Below, piece after piece: positions 21,901 to 36,900 of a stretch of DNA of 64,000 nt. The notes under the pieces are model-generated. The model worked only from the letters and a program-made list of their open reading frames with translations, searched no databases and was not told where the DNA came from. Position 1 is the first letter of the stretch, and each line of letters starts with the position of its first letter. Location: contig VYZB01000119.1 of assembly GCA_013397455.1 (NCBI GenBank), positions 306,821 through 370,820 of the forward strand, in the 5' to 3' direction. Source of the stretch: Crotophaga sulcirostris (taxonomy: Eukaryota > Chordata > Aves > Cuculiformes > Crotophagidae). The translations under genes and the position numbers were made by a program.

Positions 21901-24900
21901 TCATTAGTTTTGCTCTTCTGTTAGCCAGTGCTTGCTAACTGCTGCAGGAGGACCAGTAGAGGGAGCAAACACTTAAACTAAGAATTACACAAATTTAGTG
22001 ATCTTTTGGGAAGAGTTTAATTGTCTTGTTCTCTTGGAGTTGGTCTATTTCAAACAGCTTTGGGAATCTGAGTATCAGGAAAACCTTTCTCATTGACTTG
22101 GCCTTAAATACAGTAGTCTGTTTTAAAAAGTGGAGTTGTTTGGACCTGTAATCACCTTTCATTGACTTCAGTAGGGTTCCTGGGCTTAGATGGCATCAGA
22201 TGACCTTGATACCACTGTTGCCCAAAGATTACAATAGCATAGCAATTCGGAATTTTATTTAAATTATCTTAAAGAGTTGGCACACATTCTTCATTAATAT
22301 TTCCCTTATGTGATACTTAGCATTACAATATTGACAGCACAAACCACAGCCTGATTTCTTAAAAACTGCCATTACTGTGTTAGCAGTGTTGATAGTATCT
22401 CCCTGTGTTTTTGTCCAAGAATTGCTTGCCTTCCTTGCCTAGTTGATTTGACTTATAATAGCAATTAACAAATCCACAGCATTCCTCTTAATGTATCTTC
22501 TGTTTTCTGGACTCAGACCAGTGTGATTGTGTCCTAGTTTAAACTGATGCATTACTGGAAATTCATCTTCCTAGCCCTGGGTACCCACAATATCTTGAAG
22601 ATGGTCCAGGAATGTCTGAGGAGGCATCAGTCATGTTCTACGTGTGTAAAGACAGTAGTTGTGACAGGAATAGACTCACTTGGTGCTTTTTACACACCCA
22701 GGATGTTTCCTCATATCCTCCAGGGTATTTTCTGTCTTTCAGGGTAGGACTTGTGCTATTAATTACTTTTAAACAAATTCTATTCTTCTAAACCAATCCA
22801 AAGCCAGTTATTCATTAGGAACCCTTACTGAAATACTGTGATGGTTCCTAAGTTTTGAAACATCTATAAGGAATAATAATAGTTTGTAGAGGAAGCTGTT
22901 TTCCAAAGACCTTTGCCAAAGTTGAATAAAATGCTTCACCTACTCCACAGGTAGTTACTGGTTAATAGTAATTCTGTCTTCTGTCTCCCATTCTCTCCTT
23001 ATTGCCTTGATCTGTTCTATCCTTTTATTTTCAGCTCTACTCCTTGAGAGGCACCTGTGTTCTCTTTAGGACAATTTAGAGCAAGCTGTTGCATACCTGT
23101 ATGTTATAGAGATTTAGTTTTCTGTTTTTATTGGAGACCAAACTGTTACAGTATTTGCACTTTCTTAGTGCAGTAGAGGTTTGTAACTGAAGTAATTGCC
23201 AATTAAGTATTTCAGACCACAAGCTCTGTTCTCCCACAGAAGCTTTTGTATTGTTTCCTGGTATTTCCATCCTGGCATCCTTTGGTTTTACCAAAAAAAG
23301 ATATGATCAATGAAAGACAATCAATGAAAATTGTCTCTAAAGCATGGTTCTTGAAATAGCTTTGAAGACTGGTCTTATGCACAGCTGTCTCCAGTGGATG
23401 CTGGCTTTCCTACTTCCCAGAAGATATTTTTACATGCCTGGAAAGGGAAGAATGCAAGTATTTTGCAAGATTCCATTTCTGGTGTAGGAATGCAGAATAG
23501 GAATTTCTCCTGTGGTCCTGTTCTAGTGCTTGGGTTTTTTCACATATTTTTCAGTGCCATGATAGGTCATGAGAGATAAAATCTTCACAGGAGATAAATT
23601 ATTCAAGTTTTGAAAAAACTAAGGAGTGGCATAAGGGAACAAGATGTGTTTTTTGTGGGGCAGAAGAATAACAAGTTCACACAGGTGATCTCAGTCTTGT
23701 GCCATCTCTATTCACTCTCCAGCATGCTTCTGAATCCACACTGTTATTGTTCTTTCATGGGTTGTGTACAGTGTATGCTTCATGCACCAACCGATCAGCA
23801 CAGGCTCCCAGCCAGGGGTTTCTGGGTTTGTTTGGATTGTGTTTTGTTAGATTAGCTGGATAGTTTGTCCCTTTCTCTAGACTTAGTAGCTGAGAACTGA
23901 AAACTGAGGAACGAAGAGTGATTGATTACTGTGAAAATGAACTTTGAAAGTGTTGAACCTTCAGCCTTTGGAATAGTTTACAGAATTTGTGTCTTTTCAT
24001 CATGATCCAGAATTTCAGATTTAATTTGAGAAGAGATTCCCAAATTCTGTTGCTGTATGCTGCTAATGAGGGAGAGCTGGTAAGGAGTCCCTCCTAGACA
24101 AGAGTACACACAGTTTTTGTACCTCTAGGAGTATGCAAACCACCTTTTGGAAATCTCAAATTTAAAGAAATGTAATCCAGATGATTATGTAATTAATCTG
24201 AAATTTAAAAATACATTAACCTTAAGAGTATAAATTTTTTTTTGGTAGAGTTTTGGTTAGTATTTAATATACTTGTTTATTTTTGTTTTTAAGATGCTTC
24301 TTGCAGGAGCAGTACGAATTGCAGATAAAATAGAATCTGGTAAAACGTCTGTAGTGGTACATTGCAGTGATGGCTGGGATCGAACTGCACAGCTCACTGC
24401 ACTAGCTATGCTTATGCTGGACAGCTATTACAGAACTATCAAGGGGTTTGAAGTTCTTATAGAAAAAGAATGGATAAGTTTTGGACATCGATTTGCAATG
24501 GTAAGCTGAAAGATTTAACATGCAGTTTGCCACCTTTAAGGCTTTTATTTTGAATAGCATATTTTCTCACAATCCTCTGAAGTATTTTAGTTATTATCCC
24601 TATGTTCTTGTAATGGTGTGAGTGTGTCAGAGAATTGTGACCTGCTTATTTTTAACAGGAAATCTGTGTGTGAGGTGTAATATAAAGTAAATAAGAATTA
24701 AGTGGCTTGAACATAATGGTTTAAAAAGATCACATGCGTTTTTTATGAGGAAGAGGAATTGTAACACATTGCTTCATCTTAAACAATGTTATGAATGGAG
24801 AAACAAGGAAAACAGTTAAGGTGTCTAGAAGATAAAATTACTGGAACCATTACTCTGATTTAAGGCTGAATGTTTATGTAACTCATGGGCTAGTGGGGAA

Positions 24901-27900
24901 TTAGGACATAAATTATTATGGCATTTTGTGGGCTCTAACTCTAAGATGGTTTAGGAGAAATGAAATGTAGTTTTGACAGGTGGATATGGAATATTGGTGA
25001 GTAGAGGGGGAGAATCAACTCCTTCAACCTGCTGGCAATGCTTCTTTTGATGCAGCACAGGACACAGTTGGCCTCCTGGGCTGCCAGCACACATTGCTGG
25101 CTCATGTTGAGCTTCTTATCAGTCAGCACCCCCAAGTCCTTCTGTGGACTGTGCAGATAAATGACTGTGCTGTGCAGTGAAAGAGGGGGAGATAACTGGC
25201 ACACCTTTTTGACCCAGTGTCTTTCCAGCTCTGCTGTCCATAAGTAAATATTGGGATGTTGTTTTAGCAGTTGAAAAATACAGGTTAGCATTATGGAAGA
25301 TTTGCTTGTCTTGTTCACAATTGGAACATATTTAAGAGTTACTCAGCTTTAAAATGTTGGGATGGTACTGTAAATGAACCAGACTGAAATGAAAAGTTTG
25401 TTTTGACTTTCAGCGAGTAGGACATGGAGATGATGATCATGCTGATGCAGACAGATCTCCCATTTTCCTTCAGTTCATCGACTGTGTGTGGCAAATGACA
25501 AAGCAGGTAAGATGCTTAAGAGTTTGTTTCTAGGAGGTCTCAGTCTTTTTCTTGGAAATGTAATTCATGTCAGAGAGCACATTGCTTTGCAGAGTGGTAA
25601 CATGTTTTCCTGAAGTTGGTTGCGCTGTGGCTGCACCTTACCCACACAGGAAAACTTTTTCTCAAAGTAAGTACAAGGAGCTAGAATAGAAGTATTGACT
25701 TGAAACCAAAATACCAGGAATCATTTTTGTTTAAAATAGGCTTTCAAAGGATTTTCTGATTTCATAAATGAGGATTATTGATGAGATAGATTATTTGCAT
25801 TGCATATTCACTGGTGAAGTAAGTGTTGGTATGGATTTATATTTTCCTTAAGCAGCAAAAATCCAGGCTGATTGTGAACTGAGGGGAGGAGAAGGTTCTT
25901 CTGTGTATCTCAGATGTGAAACATAAGTTAATGTTGGCATCATTACGCATACACAATAACGTTTCTGACATACAAGCCTGTTGTCTGATAAGGTTTCTTA
26001 CTTGCAGCACTGCTTTTACCTCTGGATCAGGGAAGGTCTTTGTTATTAGGGATATTTAAGATAACAAAATATTTAAATACTCATTTTTTCTTTCTGAATA
26101 TGTTAAATTATAGAACAGCTTTAGCCTTCATTTTCCTTGACCATAAACTTACGATTTTTCTGAACTTTTATACTGCTGTTCTTTAATGGGATTAGTGAAA
26201 TAAGTTGTCTACATGAAGGCTTTGTATCCAAGTAAATTATAACAAAATGCTTTACTCCTTTTTTTCTTTTTTCTCCCCTCCTTATTTTCTCCTCAAAACC
26301 TAGCATGGGTCTGTGTTCTTGTGGTAAAAGCTATTATACTGAAGTCTGTATAGTGCGTGATTTGTTTTGGAGCGGAGGGTAACAGTGTGGTTGTGTATGA
26401 TGCTGGCACTCCCAGATCTCCTACCTTAGCCTTCTTGTGCTGAGCACGGCTCTTAAAAAACCTACATGAAAGTTTCTAAAACATGTATTCAAAACAATTG
26501 TCTTAGGTGCTTTATGAAAGTTCCTGGCTATAATACTGGGCCCTTGTCCAGAGTCCCTTGAAGACTCTCTTTCTGTGTATCTGTATTTCAGCATTAATGT
26601 GCTGTTTTATATGGCTGGAGAAAATAAATAAATAAATTTTGCCTTTCTCTCAGAGGAAAGCTAATAACAATAGCAAAGAGAAGCAGTTCTAAACACCTGG
26701 TAGGAACAAAAGTCCTCTGGGGAGATCCTTAATTGAGAGCAGCCTCTTCTATTTTTGTGATCTCTATTGCTGCCTCCTGTTTCTTGCTATAAACAATTTA
26801 GTTCCCTCCAATTTTTTTAAAAAGGGGGGATGGGGGGAATCTGTGAAATGTTTTGCCAGTACCACATCTGTTCAAAACCTGGATCCAGAATCTGTTTCGA
26901 AATTCATGAACAGCAGTGGCATTGAAAAAATCATTAATGTTACAGCAGGAAAAAAGTTGAAAATGTCATTCTTGGCGAGTTGTTGCCCACTTATTTTTAT
27001 TTTTCAGTTGACTTCAACACCTAGAGAATAGATGTGAAGACTGTGATTACCTTGACATGGATCTATGAAAATCAGGCTTCTATTTTACCTTTATGTTAAT
27101 CACTTGCTTGTAAAACAGTGCTAGTTTTGTGCTTTAGAATCCATGGTAAACATACGTGAAATGTTCCAAAGCTCAAATAAGTGTTAATGACTGCAGGAGG
27201 GTGTAAGTGTTTGAGTTTGGGCATGGGCTCAAAGGAAGCAGATTTTCTTGTTCGGGTTGTCAAAAATTACATTCTTAAAAATCGCCTTAATACAGTGAGA
27301 GAACCTCTAACTTCCCACTAAGATACAAATTTTCGGATAGCTTCAGCCAATGAAACTTAATACTTGACAGCCTTGTATTTTCCCTTGGTTTTTATGGTCT
27401 TCATGACACACAAAATAGAGAACTTGAAAGAAGTATATAGATCATGGATTTAGATAAAAAACAGACATTGAAATTATTTTCTTCCTATGTTAGTAAGTTC
27501 TTGTGATTTTGAGTTGGAGTTATCAAATTGGGAGGGCCACGTGTGATCTGATGAAATACTGATGCCCTGTTAAAAATTAAACAAAACTAAGATTTGCATG
27601 TAGCATTGCAACTCAAGTAGCAGCTTTCTACCTTTCATGCATGGTACCCACACAGGAAGAAGGTATATTTAAAGTTTGTAGAAGGTTGCATCCCGTTTGT
27701 TACCAGATGTCATCTGTTGCCAGAGGTGCATTTTTCACTAGTTTCAGTAGTGTACTCTGTTATGGTGTCTAGTGTTCAGTTACCCTGACTGAGTCCAATT
27801 CCACAACCATAAGAACTATTCCACAAAGTGTTCCAACTTTAAATGCTGCTGTAGTATAGAATGAATTCCTTGATTAAAAAACGAGCTTATTTTGTTTCTC

Positions 27901-30900
27901 TCTGAATCAGATGCCACTTGGCATTGTCAGACTTCTTAAACAAGAGAATTCTTTTTTTAAATAACTCCTTTACAAAACCTTGTAACTCCAGCAGCATCAA
28001 GTGGGAGATTTTAATGACCCATGTGTTCTCTCATAATTAGTGGATTTGACAAGAAGTAAATTTTCATTTGGGGATTTTTTCCACCTGAATCTTCAAACAG
28101 ACGCTAATGGGCTTGGAGCTACAGAGGAAAGCATTTTTAGGTCAGTGGTTTTTCAGGAACAGTAATAGAAGCTTTGCAGTCTTGATACATCAGCTCCAAC
28201 AGTAAAACTCTTGTATCCAAAGACAGGGTTTCAATAAAGTGCTATCACTTATTAATAAATTAGTTGGAGTGCAACCACTGATGTATGGAATTTTGAATAT
28301 GCTTCACTGGATTGGAATAGCAGCCATGTCGGCATCCATCTGATTAGTATGGACCCTTCACAACACAGAACCCTAATGTGACAAGGCTCATTAAATGCTT
28401 TCAGTTAAAGAGATTCCCTTCAGGAGAGGCTTTGTCTTCAAAGTTCTTTCCAAATATCATTTTGATCTTTTGCAAATTCTTTTAGCTGTCTGTATTTGAT
28501 TGCTGCCCTGGGCTGGACACAGGAGATTGAGGTCTGTGACCCCCTGAATTTTCTCCTGACTTGGTTCAGCACACCTGCTTGTCAAGTTCTTTTCATATTT
28601 TTTTAAAATCCTAGCTATGTTGTTAACATCATTATATTGTAATTGAGTTTTGGCATGATTTCCTAGAGAGAAGTAAGTGCGTGTAACTTTTGAACATGAC
28701 TGAAAAAGACAATTTGATAATCTTCATTTCCTGTATGTTTTATGAAAACAAATGGTTGAGTGATGGAAAACAAACCAGCGATTAAGAGAGGAGCCCCAGT
28801 GTGCTGTTGAACAGTGCAGAATCCATAGCACAGTCAGGAGAAGGAAGACTCCCGTTCATTTTGTGTGCCATGATATTGATAATTTCCTTAGTCAAAATTG
28901 TCAGTTGAAATTTGGTAAATCTTAACTTGAGAAGTCTTGGAAAGAGAACGTTTTTGCAATGTTTGACTTCAGTCAATTCTTTTTTTAAAGAACATTGCTT
29001 AAAATTTAGATCTTTCTGGGTTTACTACAAGCACACTCGTGTGTTATTCAACTCTTTACTTTCAACATGAATAAACATTTGTCCTTCATAAATCACAGGT
29101 GACACTGAAGGGAATTTCTGTATCAGCTCGTTCATCCGCAGTCCCAATTGCTGTGTTATTCCTCCTAGCTATACTTACCATCTTTTTTTATTTAAAGTAG
29201 CTCTTGAGTCACTCATACCAAGGTGTTCGCTATTCTTCAGTGGCACATAATAGAAAACAGTCCACTGCTTTCTTCAGATCTGAAATATTGACTTGAGATT
29301 CCCCCATATAGCAGTAAATTCTTCCTTAGGAATCTGTAATTTGCATTTTAGACTTCTGTAAAGATTTACTCTTTTAGTGGGAATGAACAAAATGTGTTTC
29401 ATTTGTCCTGAAAATCAGTCTCTTATAACATTCTATTTCATGGTAATGAGGGAAATGCTAGTTCTTAAATTTCCCTTTAGTCTTCTTATTTTTTTTCTAA
29501 ATGTTTATCATTCCATATCTGTGTTTGAGACCCTTGTCATACTGAACGCGAAGTTATTTTGACACATCAAGCAGTTGCCATATGTAGTCCTATCATAAAA
29601 TTTGATTGAAGAAGGACCTTTTCCATCTGAATAGGTAGCAGCCCGTACAGTTTGCATTAATTTCTTCCTTTATGATTTTTAGAACACTAGAGGTAAAGAT
29701 ATATCTTAAACATTTTGAGGGTTTTCAAATTTCTAACTCCTTTTCCTAGAATGTATCAGGTAACCTCTGCTTGTGAATAAAATATCAGGTGGTGCTTAGT
29801 GGAATAACAGTTATTTCATTTCAGATGAACAGGATTTACTTTCCAATATAAAAGAAGAGGGATTAAAGGCTTATGGTACATAGCTGATGGTAAACTCAAT
29901 CGGTGAAATGGAGAAAAGTAACATACTTGGGTAGAAAGTGAAAGAAACATTAAATATATGTGAAGCACTTTGTGCAGTAGTTCTTATTATCCAATTCATT
30001 GCATGTTAGAATAGCAAATAAAAGTCAAACAGCATAATCTTTTTCTTTTTTTTTTCCTAAAAATGATTTATTGTCCTGTAACAAGAGAAATAATGCGTAT
30101 GTTGAAGACTTTTTGGAGTGGGTTAGAAGACAATACTGTTGGAGCTCCTTAAAATTGATTGCTTTGTGTCACCTGTTTCACATTAGCTAATGTTTCTATG
30201 TTTGTGTTCTGATATACTTGCATAACAAATGGAAGGTTTGGCTCTGAGCAGTGTTTATAAAGAAGTATGTAGGAGAGTGTATTATTGCAATGGGAGTTGC
30301 TGAAATTGCTGAATTTTCCTGAAAATAATCACTAAATTAAAAAAAAAATCTTATCTGAATCTTTTGGTTATTTTTTGTTTGTTTCTTCTTTTCTGCACTG
30401 CTCAAAATAAAGTTTAAATTAATTTGACTAATTTTTTATTTCAGTTTCCTGCAGCCTTTGAATTCAATGAGTTATTTTTGATCACCATTTTGGATCACCT
30501 TTACAGTTGTCTTTTCGGTACTTTCTTATGCAACTGTGAAAAAGAGAGATTAAAAGAGGTAAGTGATTAGTGTAATACACATTCTTAACTTGCTGATTTT
30601 ATATGAAAATGCTTAGAATAAAAGACCTAAGAACATCTGAGTGGTGGTTTTGGATACATTTGTCACATGATCTTAAAAGACAATGTGGATATGAAATTTC
30701 ATGGTGTGAGAAACATATACTGAATGCCCTGCTTTTGAATGAGGTGACACATATTTTTGTTCGATTATTATCTGTTAAGGGGTTTGAGGGTTTTTGAAAG
30801 TCCTCTTTCAGATATTTCTAGCCATCGTATACAGTTTTAATTAATAATTATCAAATTATATTAGTATTTCTTTCTCTGTTTCCAAAGGAACTCCTGTGGA

Positions 30901-33900
30901 TGACTTTGCAAGTCCCTTTAGGACATAATTAAATGGAACATGTGGTCAAAGACTATGGAAATTTGAAATATGAAATTAGAATGAATGAAGTTAGATCTCA
31001 ATGAAATACTTTGAGTTTGAAAAAAAAAAAATAAGATTTGTTAATATACCAACTACATTTTTGCTTACTTTTCACTCTGTTTTATTTTGCTACTTCATTT
31101 CTTGAGAAACAAGTAACAACTCCTTGCCATATTTATCTTTGCTGTTTTTTGATTTGTCTCTAATGCTCTGTAGGGAAAAAGTTGCATGTACATACCACAA
31201 GATGGAGCTGAATAACATGTTCTCAGCAAATGCAGTGTTTCCAGACAGCTTTCTTTAGTAAATGAATAGTCAGATGCAATTTTCAATAAAGAAATGCAAT
31301 TTAAGACACAGCGGTAGTAAAAACACATGCTTTACAACACTGAAGGAGTGTAAAATTGCAAGATGAATTTGATGTACTTTCAGATTTCCAATCTTTGATC
31401 TAACCGTGATTATGCTGATTACGTTTAGAATAATACAACTTTCAGAAGTACAAATAAAGATAAAATAGGCATTTTAGAGCATAATGTCAATTGATAGGAG
31501 GAAATAGCTTGAGTGGGAGAATTGAATAATTCTTTCACAGATGCTGGTTTTGGATCTTCCAAGCTACATATCTCTTGACTGATTTTCTTGTCAAAGCTAA
31601 TTTAATTTTATTTTTCTTAGTTGGTCAGTGTGTAAACATATATTTAAGTAGCTGTAAAGACTGCTGTAAATTATGAGCAGTACACCTTTCTTTTGCTCAA
31701 CTAGGCCTTAGTGTCTCTAAAAATAATATTTTTGTGTCTCTAAAAATAATATTTTTGCCTGAATCTTCTTTCTCCATTAGCCTTGGACCAGAAAAAGTGT
31801 TCTAATGTTTTGCTAAAGTGTTAAGGTTATTTAATAATCAGCCATGGGAAGTGTTTTCAAGTAGAAAAGGTAAATTTCACCTACAAAATTACTGATATGT
31901 AGGTATTAACCTCATGTTGTAAGGTTTTGCATTCCATATAATTAATTTTACTTTTTTTTCTTCTATCAGGAGGTAAGCACAAAGACTGTATCGCTGTGGT
32001 CCTATATAAACAGCCAGTTAGATGAGTTCACAAATCCTTTCTATGTAAACTATGAAAACCATGTTCTATATCCTGTTGCCAGTCTGAACCATTTGGAACT
32101 ATGGGTGAACTACTATGTCAGATGGAACCCAAGGATGCGGCCTCAGGTATGAGCTTTCACATGACTTTTCTGTTTTAGTGGAGAGCACAGAGATTTTAAA
32201 AAAAGATTGGTTTTCATAGTATTGAATGCAGCATTTGATTTCAGAAGTGCTCATCTGTTGCACATATTTCAACTGATAGGGAAAAAGATGATTTTCTCAA
32301 AGAAGATGCAGGATGTGTTCAAATTTGGTAAAATGATGTTTTCATTACAGTCGCCAGTAAAACAGGGAGTTACAGTATCACTTTATTGGCTTGTGAAAAG
32401 TAGATTAACAGTCTTTAGCAGAAGATTACTTTTATAACGCTTCTATAATACTTTGTAACACTTTTTAATACTTTTTTTGCCTTAACCTTCTTGTAGAGTT
32501 TAGCGTACCTTTGTTTTTAATCATGTTTTGCCCTTTGCCATCGGTGATATAAAATATAGCAGTTTGTGAAAGAATTTGACTACTTACTGACCCATTTTGT
32601 ACGCTCTGTAAACTTAGCATCACATAGTTGTTTATTTTCAATTGACCTTTATGATTTCAAGCTGGTGTGCTAAAGATTAAACACTCCCTATACGTGCTCC
32701 TTCATTCATCCAGTATTTGTTCTTATAAGTAATGTCTGCTATTCAGATAAACCTCTAAATCTCGTCAGACAAATACTCCATGTGCTCTTGTACTTAGAGG
32801 TCTGAAGAAAGAACAGTTTGTGTCACAACTGTAATATATCTGAGGGTGCTACACCATCTCTTTATTCAGGTAACATTCCAACATACCTCTAAGCATATTA
32901 TGATAAATTACCTGTATTAAGTGACTGCTCGAAAGCTGCTTTCATCTTCTAGCAGTTAGATTTGAAACTCACAACTCATTCTATTAGACACCCACAAGTC
33001 AGAGGCTGTTGTAAAAGATGGTGTTCCAAGGTAAGTTTCAAGGACAGTACACTAGTAGAAGTCCAGGCATTTGAGAAATACCTTCTAAGGTCCTGGAAAG
33101 GTCTGGATTGCTTGCTTTATCACTGAGATATTTCCTCTGAGCGGCTTTGTTTCCCTCACTTTTTCTGTTTTGGTTGATATAGTCCTATGACTGCTAGGTC
33201 CTTGTTAGGTGTTAGCCTGTGTTAGAACTCAAAAAATAGTATTTTAGTCTTTCTGGCTTTCAAGTAAGATTGTCATATGCTTTTTAGCAAAATATCATCT
33301 TTCCCTTAGCCCATTTCCTGAAAAACACTTGCGTGGTTTATGCACATTTTAGTATAATTGACCTGAAGCAGTGTCAATTTATTACTTTTATTTAATTGAG
33401 ATCTGTAGGCCTGAAAGCAGGCAGCCTTTGTAAACACACGTGAAATCTAGTCCTGGTCCAAAAGAGATGAGCATAGGGAAGAAACAGCACAATGAGAAGA
33501 TATCAGAATTGTCATATGCTTAGTGGCAAGCTCTGCTCACTGCCTCTTTGTTGAAAAGCGCTCTGCCCACTTCTGTTGGAGAGTCCTCAGGCCCTCTGGC
33601 ATGTTGTGAATCATTGATCTTCGTTGGTCTCTGAGAACAGGTCCACTCCTCATAGGACTTGTGCTACAGACCCTTCACCAGCTCTGTTGCTCTGGACACA
33701 CTCCACCAGCAAAATGTCTTTCCTGTAGTTAGAGCCCCAAAACTGAACACAGGATTCGAGGTGTGACCTCACCAGCACCAAGTGCAGGGGGACAATCAGT
33801 TCCCTATTGCAGGCCACACTATTTCTGATCCAAGCCAGGATGCTGTTGACCTTGGCCGGCTGGGCACACTGCTGGCTCATGTTCAGCCGGCTGTCAACCA

Positions 33901-36900
33901 ACATTCCCCAGTCCTTTTCAGCCAGGCAGCTTTCCAACCACTTTTCCCAAGCCTGAAGCGTTGCATGGGGTTGTCGTGACCATAGTGCAGGACCTGACAT
34001 GGAGCCTTGTTGAACCCCATGCAGTTGGCTTTGGCCCACTGATCCAGCCTGGCCAGGTCCCTCTGTAGAGCCTTCCTGCCCTCCAGCAGGTCGACACTCC
34101 TGTCCAGTTTGCTGTCATCTGCAAACTCACAGAGGGAGCATTCAATCCTCTCATCCAGATCATTGATAAAGACATTAAACAGAACCAGCCCCAACACTGA
34201 GCCCCGGGGAACACCACTCGTGACTGGCTGCCAACTGGATTTAACTTCATTCACCAAAACTCTCCAGGCCTGGCCACTCAGCCAGTTTTTTACCCAGTGA
34301 AAAGAAAGCCTATCCAAGCCATGAACAGCCAGTTTTTCTGGGAGAATTCTGTGGGAAATGGTGTCAAAGGCTTTACTAGCGTCTAGACAGACAACCTCCA
34401 CAGCCTTTCCCTCGTCCACTAATGCCTTTTCTCTTGTCTCTGGCCTGAATTTGTGATGTTTGTGACAAATGTTCAGAAGTGTTTTACATCTACTTGGATA
34501 AATTTGTTGCAAAAATTACTGTTTTTTTGTTGCAGAATTGTGTTTTCCAATCTAATTGCGAAAGTGCAAACTGATGCAAACAAGTAAATAAGTCTTTTTA
34601 ATCGCAATATACTGACTTTTCTTTCTTCTCTGTTTGCATTGCGTTCCTTTCCACCCTGATAGCTGATTCAGTAACATTCAGACCCACTTAGTAGCAACAA
34701 AAAAAAACCAGTCACCATTGTGACACCCAGCAGGTCTTTACTTATCTTCAGTGAAATGATTTCTTAAACAATCAGTGGTTTTATTAAAAGAATGGGCATC
34801 TCTGCCCACTGAGAAAAGGTGTTTTTGTTGAATAGCTTTTAATGTGATTCTTTTGTTTTTCAACTGGAATAAGAGCAAGTTAAATATTTAATGTTAATTA
34901 AGAGCTCTCTGATGAATGGCAAATTCAAGGCAACCTCACATACTGTTTTATCAGCTGCAAAAACTTCTTTAGGAAACTAGGAAATGTTTATTGTTTTCTA
35001 GGAGCTCACCAAGAAGGAGAAATGCCTAATTATATAAGTTTAAGGGAAGATGAGGAAAAGTCCCTTACTAAAATCAGAATGGGTGTTTGATGCCAATTGT
35101 CAACCATCTTTACACTATTGAGAGGAAACCTGCAGGAGCAAAAATGCAGTTTTTGGTTTGGGACAATGTTCTAGGGGTTTTAATTTCAGCTTTATTAGTG
35201 AATGCAGCTTGAATTTTTAAATGGACTGAGAAAAATTAATCATTGCACTTCATTGACTTTTCTATTGGAAATGAGCATACCTCACCCTTATTTTTTATTT
35301 TGAAAATTGCTGAATGCTCACTGGATATAAACATTTATTCTTGCTCTTTTGTACTCTGTCTTCAAATGTCTGCGTCTCATCAGACCTCTAACAGTACAGT
35401 AAGGGCTGATCAAATTCATCATTGCACTAGGACATGTAGAGATCAGAGTTAGTCTTATGGTCTGTAAAGAAAAGATTGCTTAAAATGATACATCTTCAGT
35501 TCTATCTGAGTTTTGTGGAAGGCTGAATTGGTGGTTTTGTTGGTGTTTATTTGCATTAGAGCCTCATTTTAAGATTACAGCTGTATTGCAATAGATGCTA
35601 TGCATTAGGTGACACAGTCTCCTTCCATAGTGTTCAAAGCTCAAGTGTCTGAGAAGTGACCAGCATGGAACATCCCAGGTTAAATGTGGGCATCTCTTGT
35701 AAATTCCCTTTTTGCTAAACTATGCTTGAACAAGGTCATTCTAATTCTTAAGTGAAATAAAATGTTCCTTGGTTTGAGTTTGGAGGTGTTTACATCATTA
35801 TTGACTTCTTGTCCCAAGAAAATTAGATAGATTTGATTCCTATCTTATTTGAGTTCATTGACCGAGAAAAGGTTTTTTTTTCAGATTTGTCCTTTCCTTG
35901 GGTTGGAGAAGCGTATGTTTGTATGTGAGATGTGGAAGATAAGCTCTTTTGTTCTCATACAGAGATGTGTGCTCTGTGGGTACCTGCTACTGGACTTTCA
36001 GATGACCCTGCTAGTCTGGAATAGATAAGATTGTATGATGCTTTTGAATTATTTCAGTTAATATAGTGTCTTTCCTTTCCTATGTAGTCATTCAAACCTC
36101 ATATTTAAACTGATTTGAGGAGTTCTGGCTGCCCATGTCACTTAGTTATCTGCTTGAGCAACTCTAGAAGGTGGGGAGAACGTAACAAATTGTGTTCTTG
36201 AATACAACTTCTGCAGGGGCAGTATTTTTTAACTAATATACACTTACTGATATATGCAGAGCATGAGTAAAAGTTCTGGCCCTTTTGGTTCAAGCTGTGT
36301 GTTCCTATATGAAAGACAAGGAAAATATTGTTATTTAGTCAAAAAATTAACATGGGCGATTAGGATATGTTTAGTTGAATTTATGCCTTCTGTGAAATGA
36401 TGTTTTAACGCTTGGAGTACAGGACTTAAACTTGTTTCAATTTATGTTGTTGGGCTGCAGTCCATGGTCTTGAGTCCATCTTTTTGCGTGAAAGAATGAG
36501 GCAGGTGATGTCAGGAGAAAGAGTGGCCTTGTAGGTTAAGTAGCTGAGTGTTGCCCTAGCTAAGGAGCTTTCATCCCTGCATTTACCACAGAGTTTTTTG
36601 TGAGGCAAGGCAAGTTTTTTACAGTACCTGGTAGTTTCTCTCTATCTGGGTGTCTAAGTCAAGATTTCCAGTCCAATTTACTGCAGGTAACTTAACATCT
36701 GCAGATAAAACTCTCAGCATTCAATTGATATGGAATAAAATAAAGACTAAATGCTTATGCCCTGTGCTGAAAGAATCTTTTGTTATTTAAGAAAAAGAAA
36801 GATTGGCATCCTGTAATGAGCCCAGCATCAGAACATGCACAGAAGGGGAGAAACTAGTACTGTACAAATTATCTTCATTTTGGGGAGTTTATTGCATATT

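Noticed and set aside
22510..22560. Short stretch resembling the start of an avian endogenous retrovirus LTR
   Set aside because: Only about a dozen bases look similar, without a paired LTR, primer-binding site or any coding remnant.
26620..26640. (AAAT)n and other A/T runs in introns
   Set aside because: Ordinary short simple repeats with no sign of function.
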